Source: Galeopsis tetrahit (Eukaryota > Streptophyta > Magnoliopsida > Lamiales > Lamiaceae). From it: a stretch of DNA of 64,000 nucleotides. Below the pieces are notes generated by a model. It was not told the origin of the DNA. It ran no database searches and saw only the letters and a list, made by a program, of their open reading frames with translations. The first letter of the stretch is position 1. Every line of letters starts with the position of its first letter. This document shows positions 22,391-32,157 of this stretch, piece after piece. The position numbers were made by a program, and so were the translations under genes. The stretch covers positions 41,943,494 to 42,007,493 of the forward strand of contig OY776133.1 in the NCBI GenBank assembly GCA_963675135.1. Direction: 5' to 3'.

Positions 22391-23354
22391 TGAAAGCCAC
22401 TAGACCAGGTGAAAACCACACCATCATCAATAGAGTAGGGTCGTTAATAAACCCGAATAGAAAATGTCAATCTTCACCCATTAACATTTAGGTGTTAACT
22501 GATTATCAAGTGAAATCCACTAGACCAATCAAAGTATTTATATACAAAGAAAAAAATACATATACAAATGAGAAAAACATTAGAAATCCCCAAATTATTA
22601 GTAAATCATCATACTCAAATTCAATTTCATAACATTATAAAAGAAAATATGATAAATAAGAAAAACACTCAACAAACATGGATGGAAAAACAGAGAAATC
22701 AGCTAGCACTGCCATGAAACTGGAATAAGAGGATTCATAAAAACGAATAAAAATTACCACAACGTCAGTGGATTGAAACTATAAATTTATAAGTAGTCTA
22801 AAGTGCAACTATGATTCACATCTAGAACATGTGCACACCTAAAGAGTATAAATCATTTAACCGAGGATTACTAATCTTGTAGAGGTATAGCTCACAAGCT
22901 CTCTACCTAATATTGAGAATTTCCAAAACTCCACATATGCTTGAAACAACATCGAAGACCCTTTGAATTTCAGCTACACATTCTACTGAATCAAGTGACT
23001 ATAAAATTTCATTAATATAATATATTAACTGCCTTTGTAAATACCTCAGGATGCAATTCGATAAACAAGTTTGACCGGAACTCAAAAACCCATCCATCAA
23101 TTATAAAAGTTAAACAAGAGTGAAGTACTTAACCTCCTTTTTATTTCGAAGAACCCTTTTATTGTGCAGGGAAAAAATACAACGCTTAGTGCTCAATCCC
23201 AAATAAACAATGAGTACTTTGCAACAATAAATGAATATGCAAGAAAACAAATGCAATCAATAACATTAAATGGTTTCATCAAGAACTGCATTTCAAAATA
23301 TGTAACATAAATCGACAACTGAAACAAAAGGAAAACACAATACTACCTTCATCG
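22391..23354. other. CACTA interior, no gene seen
   Basis: AT-rich sequence with a short repeated phrase GAAA(G/T)CCACTAGACCA (about 22394-22510). No gene or element end was recognised. Confidence 0.4.
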
Positions 23355-23672
23355 AGGCATATGGGGTGGTATCACTTCACTTGGAGTCACCATATGGTAG
23401 ACGAAGTCATAACGAGACTCTGGAGCTGGTTGGTGGGCAAGGAAATTGTGGGAGCAGAACACTCCTTAGCAGATTGGATCAATGATCCCAGAAGTGTTCT
23501 TGGGGTTTAAAATTCTGATATAGACTAATGTTGTTTCATCCAAAAACTGTAGTGATTCTGTTCTCAAATTCTGTAGTCATCTTCTACTTTCTGTAATATC
23601 TTCTGAAGTCATACCTTATAGCCAATTTATGAATAAAATTCCTTTGGTTGCCTGATCAAAAAAAAAAAAAAA
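23355..23672 (+). mobile_element. Short LINE-like 3' tail with poly(A)
   Basis: An open stretch reading VDEVITRLWSWLVGKE...HSLADWINDPRSVLG and a stop at about 23510 is followed by a 3' untranslated region and a 14-base A-run. This layout fits a heavily 5'-truncated LINE copy. The peptide resembles plant LINE ORF2 C-termini, but the match is from memory. A target duplication was not clear (aatact is shared by both sides). Confidence 0.45.
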
Positions 23673-24119
23673 TACTGGGCACACAATACCCTCTTTCTCA
23701 TCATTCAAACTACCTACATTTTTTCCTTCACCAATCACAACTAACTATCTCCATTTAATTGCCCTCACCATTTGTTGGGAATGATTGTTTAATCCTCAAT
23801 CAACAATTCAGTTTCCTTTTACCAATATGTACTGTATCAAACATTAAAGGGTATACCTTGTACCCTGTTTTGAGTGTGCAATAAGAATTCCTTTTTTTTT
23901 TTTTTAAATTATCCCAAATCTCCCAAAATTCTCTCAATCAGATTTAAAGATTAAGGGAAATTTTTTAATTTCAACAAATCAAGAATCTCAAACACATCCA
24001 AAAATACCATTATTAGAAGCTTTTATGTCCAATCTACGTATTTCAAATCCAGAAATCCATGAGGCATTAAGAAACACAGAAATTCATGATTGCAATATAC
24101 TAAAGACTTCTAAATATTA
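23673..24119. other. CACTA interior, no gene seen
   Basis: AT-rich with an 11-base T-run near 23892. No feature supported. Confidence 0.4.
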
Positions 24120-24215
24120 TGCGTACCGTACGAATTACGAAGGCGATATAGTTCTTGACTCAATTGATCGACAATCGCCGAGGAGGCGGAGCAGAGGCGG
24201 CCTTGGCCGGTATCA
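24120..24215. repeat. Left arm of an inverted repeat flanking the CGR1 fragment
   Basis: The reverse complement of this GC-richer stretch matches 27056-27148, with shared blocks TGATACCGGCCAAG, GCTCCGCCTC and CGATCAATTGA in order. Both arms are GC-richer than the region around them, suggesting a shared exon or 5' UTR origin. Confidence 0.7.
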
Positions 24216-25850
24216 CACGGCGGCACAGAGATGAACTTTTTGAAGATTGATAACAACGTCATTTTTCTTCAAAAAATCAAATTAATTCAATTATGTGAGA
24301 AGAAATGGAGATATGTTTTATCTATTTAATGAGAGTGGAGCGATTTACCTTAAATCGGACGCCTGTGTCAATCTCTCACAGCCAAAAGACTAGATCAGAG
24401 GGAAAAAATTACGCTAGGTCCACGATTATTTGTGACTTAGGGCAGCGAGTTTCAGATTGGGGAGGAAGAAGAAATTTTCGATTTGGCGCCTACTAATTTC
24501 ATTTGGCGCTAATTACACAAAAATAATCTATTTTGGATTGAAATTCCCATGTAATTAAAAGTAGGTTGTTTTGACTTTTATTTGTGATGGTTGAGAGAGT
24601 GGAGCGATTTTTTTGTTATTTTGTTTCTTTTGAGAGAGAATTTATATGGACAATCAAAATTTTATTTATAACTTTTAACTTAAGCGGTAACTTTCAAGAC
24701 CGCCACCCTAATGTTTTTGATTCCAAACTTCTTTTAAGTAACTTTAAATTTTAGTCATTTTTATATAGTGTGAACATTTATATCTAGTTTATAGGAATTT
24801 CTTTAAACTAAAAAAAATATATTATACCCATTACTTTATTATTTTATCTTCATCTCATCTTTCACTTTTACATAAATAATTAAAAAAAATTTAAATCAAT
24901 GTCCAATCCAAATGAGAATTATAAAATTGAACCAAGAAGTATTATTTATTAAAAAAAATTATACTGTAATTTTTTTCTAAGTTGTATTATTAGGTTATAA
25001 ATATGGCAAAAACCTATATACAATATTTTACAATATTCTTGTTGTGAAATATGCTTAAATAACTATCTGAATTTGACCCACCATATTCAATCTATATGCA
25101 CCACCCATATTTTATGAGTTCACCCCTCCTATTTTTTTAAAAAATAAATCTGAGCCCACTCTTTATATTAGATGGCCACAATTATTTCCACTTTACAACC
25201 ATTACTTATTTGTTTAAATTGTCATTATCTTAATTCATAAACATTCACTTTATCTTAATTTCATACACGAAAACATGAACATAATAAATTTGGACGAAGA
25301 TTGTATATTTTTCTTATAAAACTTCACGTGTGAGCTAAATATAATTTAGTAGGAGTATATTTTTACTCCCTTGTCTATTTATTTACTCATTTTCTTTTTT
25401 AACTATTTTGTAAAAATTCCCTTACGACTAGACTCATTTTCGAATAGTCAAAACATCAATAAATTTAGTAGAAAAGTAATTGATGTACATCAACGGACAA
25501 GATTTTAAATATTAAATATATTTTAAAAATTATTTTTCGTATTCCTAAATTTAAATTCCTGAGTGAGTCCGCCATTGTCTCTAACATTTGTTTGTCTACT
25601 AGTCTCTGCTTGCCTCTCATCCTTTTATCTCAATAGCTTATGATGTTGATCTTGCCGGGACATATTAGTCACTTCCAAAACACTTGTCAGCTCATGTTAG
25701 TAACTTCATTGTAAAAGACTGAACACTTTCACCTCTCAGTCTACCCAAACATTACATGCATATTTTACCTAATTCACCTCTCCTAGTTTGGACGACTGTG
25801 TAACTAGCTAATTCACATCAGGCAATGTCGGATTTATTAGCAAAAAAGAA
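24216..25850. other. AT-rich CACTA interior, no gene seen
   Basis: GTGGAGCGATTT occurs twice (about 24333 and 24600). Otherwise this is low-complexity AT-rich DNA. Small ORFs (for example 24305-24496) have no recognisable product. Confidence 0.45.
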
Positions 25851-26116
25851 TACTCCCTTCGTCGAGTGATTATTTGCACACATTTTTTTATTAGGACGTC
25901 CCAAGATTGCTTGCACACTCTTAATATGAAAATACCTCAAAAAATTAATATCCTCTCAACATCATTTTATTTTTAAAATTGTTACTCATTTTTTACATAA
26001 ATTTTATTTTACACCTCACAAAATCACCTAAAATACCCATCATTTATCTTACATCACCCACTACTAAATTTCATTTTCTTAAAAAGTGTGCGATCAAACC
26101 CGGGACGGAGGAAGTA
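25851..26116. mobile_element. Stowaway-like MITE 1
   Basis: A 266-bp unit with ends TACTCCCTTCGTC and (reverse complement) TACTTCCTCCGTCCC, flanked by TA, the Tc1/mariner target. It has no coding sequence and depends on a mariner-type transposase. Confidence 0.75.
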
Positions 26117-26152
26117 ATATTTATCATATTTGATATTTTTTTGGATGTATGA

Positions 26153-26372
26153 TACTCTCTCCATTCTGTAAAATTTTGCTCAAACCAATTTTTGGATCCT
26201 CAAAGTATATGTTTATTCTATTTAAATAATTAATTTTTGAGTTTTTTTTTTACTCTATTAATAAAATTGAGTATCTACCAACAATATTTTTTACTAGTTA
26301 TTTCATATATATTTTTTATATTTAAAATAGGATTTTTTTAAGTGAGCAAAATTTTATTGAAAAGAGGGAGTA
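26153..26372. mobile_element. Stowaway-like MITE 2
   Basis: A 220-bp unit beginning TACTCTCTCCATTCTG and ending AAGAGGGAGTA, with about 28-bp terminal inverted repeats including AAAATTTTGCTCA / TGAGCAAAATTTT. TA lies at both edges. It lies 36 bases from MITE 1 but differs in sequence. Confidence 0.75.
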
Positions 26373-26689
26373 TAAGATATAACTGTTTGCACTAAATATA
26401 AAAATGATATATTCTCGCTTAAATATAATTTTAAGCCAAACAAAATTAATGAACAATTAAAAGTGATTTATTTTATTAATTAATAATTAACCATACTTTT
26501 AGAAAAATGAAAAAAAAAATTGTTTGGCGGTCTTCGAATTCGTAAAGGCGGTAAATTATGCCAAAAATTTAATTTCTATTACAGAAACAGGAAACCCTAA
26601 ATATCATTAAGGTAATTTTAAATTAATTTACTCCACCTTCATTAAATAGACACGTCTCCATTTATTCCCACAGATTTAATTGGATTTGA

Positions 26690-26961
26690 TTTTTTTTAAA
26701 GAATAAAGGGGCGGCGTTAATATCTCATCTTCACAAAATTTCTGCTGAACTGAAGGAGGAGATTCGTAAGAACAAGCAGGAGAAGCGGAGGCGGCGTGAG
26801 GAGAGGGAGAAGACGAAGAAGGAGAACATTCTGAGAACGGGAACGAAGCTTCAGAAGATTACGAATCCAAAGACGCTTAAGAAGATTGCTAAATCAAAGC
26901 AACAGAAGCTTCTGAAGAACGTTCCTGAAAATATTGTTAACAACAAGAAGAGCAGCAACTG
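26690..26961 (+). pseudogene. CGR1/CCDC86-like rRNA-processing protein, C-terminal fragment captured by the CACTA
   Basis: An open frame from the stop at 26687-26689 to TGA at 26959-26961 gives a lysine- and arginine-rich helix (EEIRKNKQEKRRRREEREK). It is followed by ENILRTGTKLQKITNPKTL, KKIAKSKQQKLLK and a short tail. The NPKT(L/I)KK(I/M) core with the basic coiled coil before it is the hallmark of Cgr1/CCDC86, a nucleolar protein in 60S ribosomal subunit maturation. The N-terminus and a start codon are missing, so this is a captured fragment, not a working gene. The preceding bases may hold an intron end. An inverted repeat brackets it. I am fairly sure of the family and less sure of the transcript structure. 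Confidence 0.7.
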
Positions 26962-27055
26962 ATCTCAATTTCACGTTTGTTCTTCTTTCTTGCTCATCAC
27001 TCTGTTGTGTGCTCTTAATTTTTAGTATATTTACATTAACGTTTATGCTGCATTC

Positions 27056-27148
27056 TGATACCGGCCAAGACGCCACTTTCGCTCCGCCTCTTCAGCGATT
27101 GACGATCAATTGACTCGAAAACTCTACTGCCTCGTTAGGTACGCAAAC
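27056..27148. repeat. Right arm of the inverted repeat flanking the CGR1 fragment
   Basis: Inverted match to 24120-24215 (TGATACCGGCCAAG, CTCCGCCTC, CGATCAATTGA, GGTACGCA). It lies about 95 bases after the CGR1 fragment's stop. Confidence 0.7.
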
Positions 27149-28518
27149 GCCGAGAAGCTATCCATTCGTTCTAGTTTAATCATGAATTCTTGTCTTGCTT
27201 ACTATTGTCTCATGAAATTCTGAATTCAAAATATTTGGATAAAGGTTGATCTTCAAGTAATTGAGTCTAATATTGGTGTTTATGGACGTGCTTGTGATTT
27301 TTGACTTGGTCGAATTAAATTTTTGGCCTTGGTACCAAGAATCCAATTGAAGTAGAATCTTGAGAGATTTGGGATAACTATATGTGTTGGCTATAAATTT
27401 ATATTTCATTTGCAGTATTCGATGGACTTGGAATTTGTTTCATTTTTCAGTCAATTTTGGTATTCATTGTTGAATTTTTTGTTGTTCAGATTTATTTGTT
27501 AGTTGTTTGATCAAAATTTGATTTCTATTTACAATTCTGAATAATCTGTTTTTGGGAGTATGTGTTAGTTGTTGCTATAGGAGTTATATTTTAAATTAAG
27601 GGTTTTCCATTAGGTAATTTTCAATTTTATGAATCTTTAGTTCTACTTGAGCAGGTTTAATTATTTTTTATTTTTTGTTGGATATGTTTGTAGAGCTAGC
27701 TAGCTTATGATATTTTCAAAGTGTCATACCCATTAATATGCCTGTTGTCATACATATTTCAAATGGATTGGGCACTATAATAATTGCCATTCTCTAACAA
27801 ACATTTTAGATTTAGAAAAACCAATGCAAAAATAATATAGACTGATCATTTAAAAAAAAGAAAGACAATTCAAATTTCAAACTTGTGCAAATTCTACCAT
27901 GATAATACACTTTCAACTAAATATGATGATCGGTGTAATTTTAGTGTAACTGGATTTTTGAGAACCACCAAAGAACCAAGGCACAGAGGAGCAATACAAA
28001 TGGGATTAATATATAGATGAACAGATTTGTTAGCTAATGAATTAGGCTTCATGAAGACAATATTATTCTTTGAGATATGATCATCAGAAATGATAGCAAT
28101 ATCATTGTTGCAAATATCATTCAAAGCTGCTGCAGATGGGGACTGCAAGTTCACCAAGAACTTGTACGATGATCGATGCATTCTAGTTTGTAGACCGATA
28201 TCAAACAAAATATATAATTATACATGCATGAAATCTGCATAATTAATGAAGAAATGAAGAGTGTGTCTTAATTTAGATCTATACAGAAAAATGCTTGATG
28301 TCATATTTTCTTGAATGTTATTATGGTTTACAATTTGAATGTTTCCTTTTGTTTGAAATCCTCTTTATTCATGCATTTAAACATGTATTCAATTCCAGTA
28401 TATATATCTCCTTCAATATGCCAGCCCAATTACCAATTATCGTTATTTCCACAATAATCAATTTTGCTAATAAATCATTTTGTTTTTGGATGTGATTGCT
28501 TTCTTCCAGGTTTTTGAT
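27149..28518 (+). other. Region upstream of the Transposase_24 gene
   Basis: AT-rich, 1.37 kb, probably holding the promoter and 5' leader of the gene at 28519. A minus-strand 104-codon ORF at 27894-28208 lacks any recognisable domain. GCTTATGATATTTTC-type AT tracts are common, so no single TATA box can be chosen. Confidence 0.4.
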
Positions 28519-31025
28519 ATGGCTCCCGGAGGTTCAAAGAACCTGAAACAAAAACGTAATTTCATTGCAAGAACAGGTATTAAAGATCTTCTTAACAAAG
28601 AAAATGCTGGTGTAGGAGGTCAACAAGATACAAGAACTCAGCAATCGAAAGGAGGTTTACATGTTAAACCACCAAATTTAGCTATTGCAACCTCTCAATT
28701 TCCATCTCAAGCCTCTGAAATACCCGAAAATGAATCCTCTCAAATCCCATCTATAGAGAGCATTCAACATGAATCTAGCGAAAATGTTGTTGCAACAACA
28801 GGTGAAATTATTATTTTTTGGTGTTTTTACGTGTTAAACTTTCATAGTTTATATATATGTACGTGAAATTATAAATTGTAAAACATTGTATTGTTCACAT
28901 GTAGCTCTTGGTACCAAGAAAAAGACTCGGGGCAAAACAATTGGAAAAGGAATCTTGAAGTATTTTGATACTTACAAGAGCAAACTGAAGATTAATGTGG
29001 ACCCATCAATTGGGAGACCCATAAATGGGGATGAATCTGCAAATCTAGCTAGTCAGATTGGGGTAATAACTCGAGATGTCCTTCCGGTGCCAAAAACATG
29101 GAAAAAGGTAGATGAGGCCAATGGATTGGGACCAGGATTTGACCATCTACATGTATGAGTTAAAAATTAAATTTGTTTAATATATAGTTTTCACCTTCTT
29201 GTAATCTAATGTGCATATTTGTGTGTGAGTTGTAGATGCATATGGATGTGAATATCGATGTCCCCGGTGTGACACACTGCTTGGTCAATAGGATGAAAAT
29301 AAGTACTCGACAAAAACGTTATCGGTTGCATCAACACTTCCTTCGGTTTGCAACTGTACAAGAGACTAAGAATAACAAGCCCTCTTTCTGTCCGAGACAA
29401 GATAACTGGGAAGAATTGTGCGATCATTTCGCATCTGATAATTTCAAGGTAATGATGTGAATTATCATGCAAAAAGTATCATAACTAATCATATGTTTCA
29501 GCAATCATTAATGTTTTAGTCATAGTAGCATGAAATCCAAACATAAAATATGAAGAGATGTTATTTTCTCTTGTAAATTGCAAGAAATGAATATTATAAA
29601 TACAACTTACTTATGAGTATGTCTATTAGTTAAATTAGAAATTTTGGGGCTTCACTTACTCCCAAATTGTCTTATTTTATGTTCTTGCAGCATAGAAGCG
29701 AGGTGAACCGAGACAACAGGAAAAAACTGCGATGCAAACATATATCTGGAAGAAAAGCTTTTACAGTTCGCAGCCGTGAAATTGTGAGTAAATAAACGTT
29801 ATTTTTTTGTGAATTAGCTGAAATGTTGATGGGTATGTACATGTTGTAATTTGTAATATTGGAGCCAGGTTTTGATCATGTGATGGATGTTGCTTATATA
29901 TAATTTTGGATGTTAGAAAGAAATTGGTCATTTTTGTCAAAGTCAACAAATCAATTAGACTATGTATTCTTGTTAAATTCAAAAGGATATGAATTTATGG
30001 ATTTTGTATTGACACTAACTCAAATTGATGTAATTGTCATTATATTAGTCTTTGTGTATGAACTTTGACAAGTGAAAAGAGTTTTGATGAGGATAGTTGT
30101 GGAGATATATGCCTTTGTATTTTGATTATATTGATTATTCCTATTATATTTTAGTTTGTAAATTAGTATATTAATTGTTGTCTATTATGATAAAGTATTA
30201 ACTCATTTTGTTATGTAGTCTGAACGTGAGTTAGTTGGAGAACCATGTGATCGAATTGACTTGTATGAGCGTACACACAGTTCAGAGAAAAATGGTTGGA
30301 AATCCAGGGAGGCAAAAGAAAATTGGGTAAGTTTTGTAAACATATTTAACATATTATCTAATAATAAGTTTTCAATCCTAGTATATATATGTTGTTAATA
30401 ATTAAATGGTGTTTTTTGGCGATATTGAAACATATTTTTTCTCCTTGTTAAAATCACTATGCAAGAGAGTCTTCAATTATAATTACTTGCTTAATTAGAG
30501 TTCAATTCTTCTTTACTCTTTATTGGTAGTAATGATGTTTATGGGTTTTCGTTGATAAAAATGAATCACTAAAAAAAATCGGGATAATTATTTATGAGAT
30601 TTACTTTTATTACTAAAATTGATGACAATTTACTTCTCTTTATGCTAAATTGTCAGGAGATGATGAAAAAAAAAACGAGAAGAATATATTGAGCTCGGAA
30701 TTGAAAAGAGTGCAGATGAGATAGTATTGGAGGTGTTGGGTCATGGAACTGGATATGTAAAAGGTCTTGGTTATGGTCCAAAGCCTCCAAGCAGACGCAA
30801 CACATTGCACGATTCTTCTAATCAATTGCAAGAGGAACTAAAAGACGCGAAAAAAAGCTGCAAGAGTCTGAAGCTCAGGTGGAAGAACTCAAAACGCAGT
30901 TGACTGTTTTGAATGCAAATATGGTTGCGCAAGATGCAAAGATGGTTGCACAAGATGCAAAGATGGTTGCTCAAGGTGCAAATATTGAGAAACTAATGGC
31001 TTTTTTGAATGATAAAGGGATATAG
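28519..31025 (+). pseudogene. Transposase_24-type (TnpA-like) CACTA protein gene, six exons, two frameshifts
   Basis: Exons inferred from GT...AG borders and frame: 28519-28801, 28905-29152, 29236-29448, 29691-29783, 30219-30326 and 30657-31025. The product starts MAPGGSKNLKQKR, then KTRGKTIGKGILKYFDTYK, RYRLHQHFLRFA, DNWEELCDHFASDNFK, a basic SEVNRDNRKKLR segment, the EVLGHGTGYVKGLGYGPKP block and a C-terminal coiled coil (LQESEAQVEELKTQL) with three VAQDAKM-like repeats. This order matches plant Transposase_24 proteins, relatives of TnpA, which bind subterminal repeats. Exon 6 has two frame breaks, both in A-runs (about 30664-30673 and 30847-30856). These may be real mutations or sequencing errors. 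No partner TnpD gene is visible. Confidence 0.78.
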
Positions 31026-31179
31026 TTCTAAACTTTATATTTGTTTTTTTTTTTTTTTGGTTTCATGAAGTTATAGAACAACATTTCTTGTTAGTTGTTA
31101 AGTTTTCTAAATGCTTGAAGGATTTTTTATTAATACAATGTTATTTTTTATCTTTAAATTATTTATAGTTGTAAATAAT

Positions 31180-32157
31180 TATTTCATGACGAATTCTGTG
31201 TTGTAATATATATTAATTTTACTATAAAATAATATTGTCACTGTATGTAAATTAATAATGACGATATATGTTGTTACTATAGTTTAAAAAAAAATTGGGA
31301 CAATTATCATTTTCGTCATTGAAAATATTTTATTATGACAAAAAATATTTTGTCACCATTCTCACATCTTTTAATGACATTGAGCATTTTGTCACTAAAG
31401 ATGGCGAAATGTATTGTCATTATATCTAAATATATAATGACAAGCAAATTTTAGTCACTATAGTGTAATTCTTTCAGGACGAAAGATTTGAAATACGACA
31501 AAAAATATGTTGTCACAGTTACTAAAATTTTAGTGACGGCCACCGTTTTCGTCACTAAATAGTACATTATAATGACAAAAAAAGTTGTCACAATTTCCAC
31601 ATCATTTAGTGACAGTAGAAATTTTGTCACTAAATCATACTTTTTAGTGACAAATTTTATCGTCATTATATATACACACATATAACAACGAACAACATCT
31701 TGTCATGAAATAACAAATGTATCATGACGAAATATACAAAATATGACAAAATAGTTAGTCTAATTGTAACAAAAAATAATGTCACTAAAATTTGATAAGG
31801 TTAGTAATAGATGGACAATCGTCATAAAAAAAGTAATTTTTAGTGACAATAAATTAAATCGTCGTGAAAATTATAACCTTTAGTGACGAAATATCATATT
31901 AAGTGACGAAATTTTAACACCAAATGTGACGATTTATATGTCACCATAGATGAATGATATAGTGACGATAACCTTTATCGTCATCAAATGAAGACTTTTA
32001 GTGACAAATCAAAACAGCGTCGCATTTTACCTACCGCCACGCACATTTGGTGACATTCTTTGTGACGAAAAAATTCGTCGCCGAAAAACTTTCGTGACGA
32101 AAAATGGGGTTTTTATGACGATTTTTTTCGTCGGAATTTCCCAAATTTCTTGTAGTG
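31180..32157. repeat. Right subterminal repeat array and terminus of the CACTA transposon
   Basis: About 950 bases dense in TTTTGTCACTAAA, AGTGACGA and CGTCATTA motifs in both orientations, ending with the terminal inverted repeat. It mirrors 18945-19600 but is longer. The 3' end of the Transposase_24 transcript probably lies in or just before it. Confidence 0.8.

Larger units (their letters stand above)
18923..32157. mobile_element. 13.2-kb CACTA transposon inserted in copia B ORF3
   Basis: It starts CACTACAGGAAAT and ends ATTTCTTGTAGTG. A 3-bp duplication tca flanks it (18920-18922 and 32158-32160). Both ends have long arrays of short GTGACGA / TTTGTCACTAA motifs in both orientations. Inside are a multi-exon Transposase_24 gene (28519-31025), a CGR1-like host gene fragment (26690-26961), an orphan CACTA end (20347), a tandem duplication (21328-22390), a LINE tail, and two MITEs. 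I found no catalytic CACTA transposase (TnpD type), so it is probably non-autonomous. Confidence 0.92.

Noticed and set aside
27894..28208. Minus-strand 104-codon ORF inside the CACTA
   Set aside because: No recognisable motif, no homologous copy in the window, and chance ORFs of this length occur in AT-rich DNA.
31180..32150. CRISPR-like array of short repeats
   Set aside because: Motifs are degenerate, in both orientations and without fixed spacing; they are CACTA subterminal repeats of a eukaryote.
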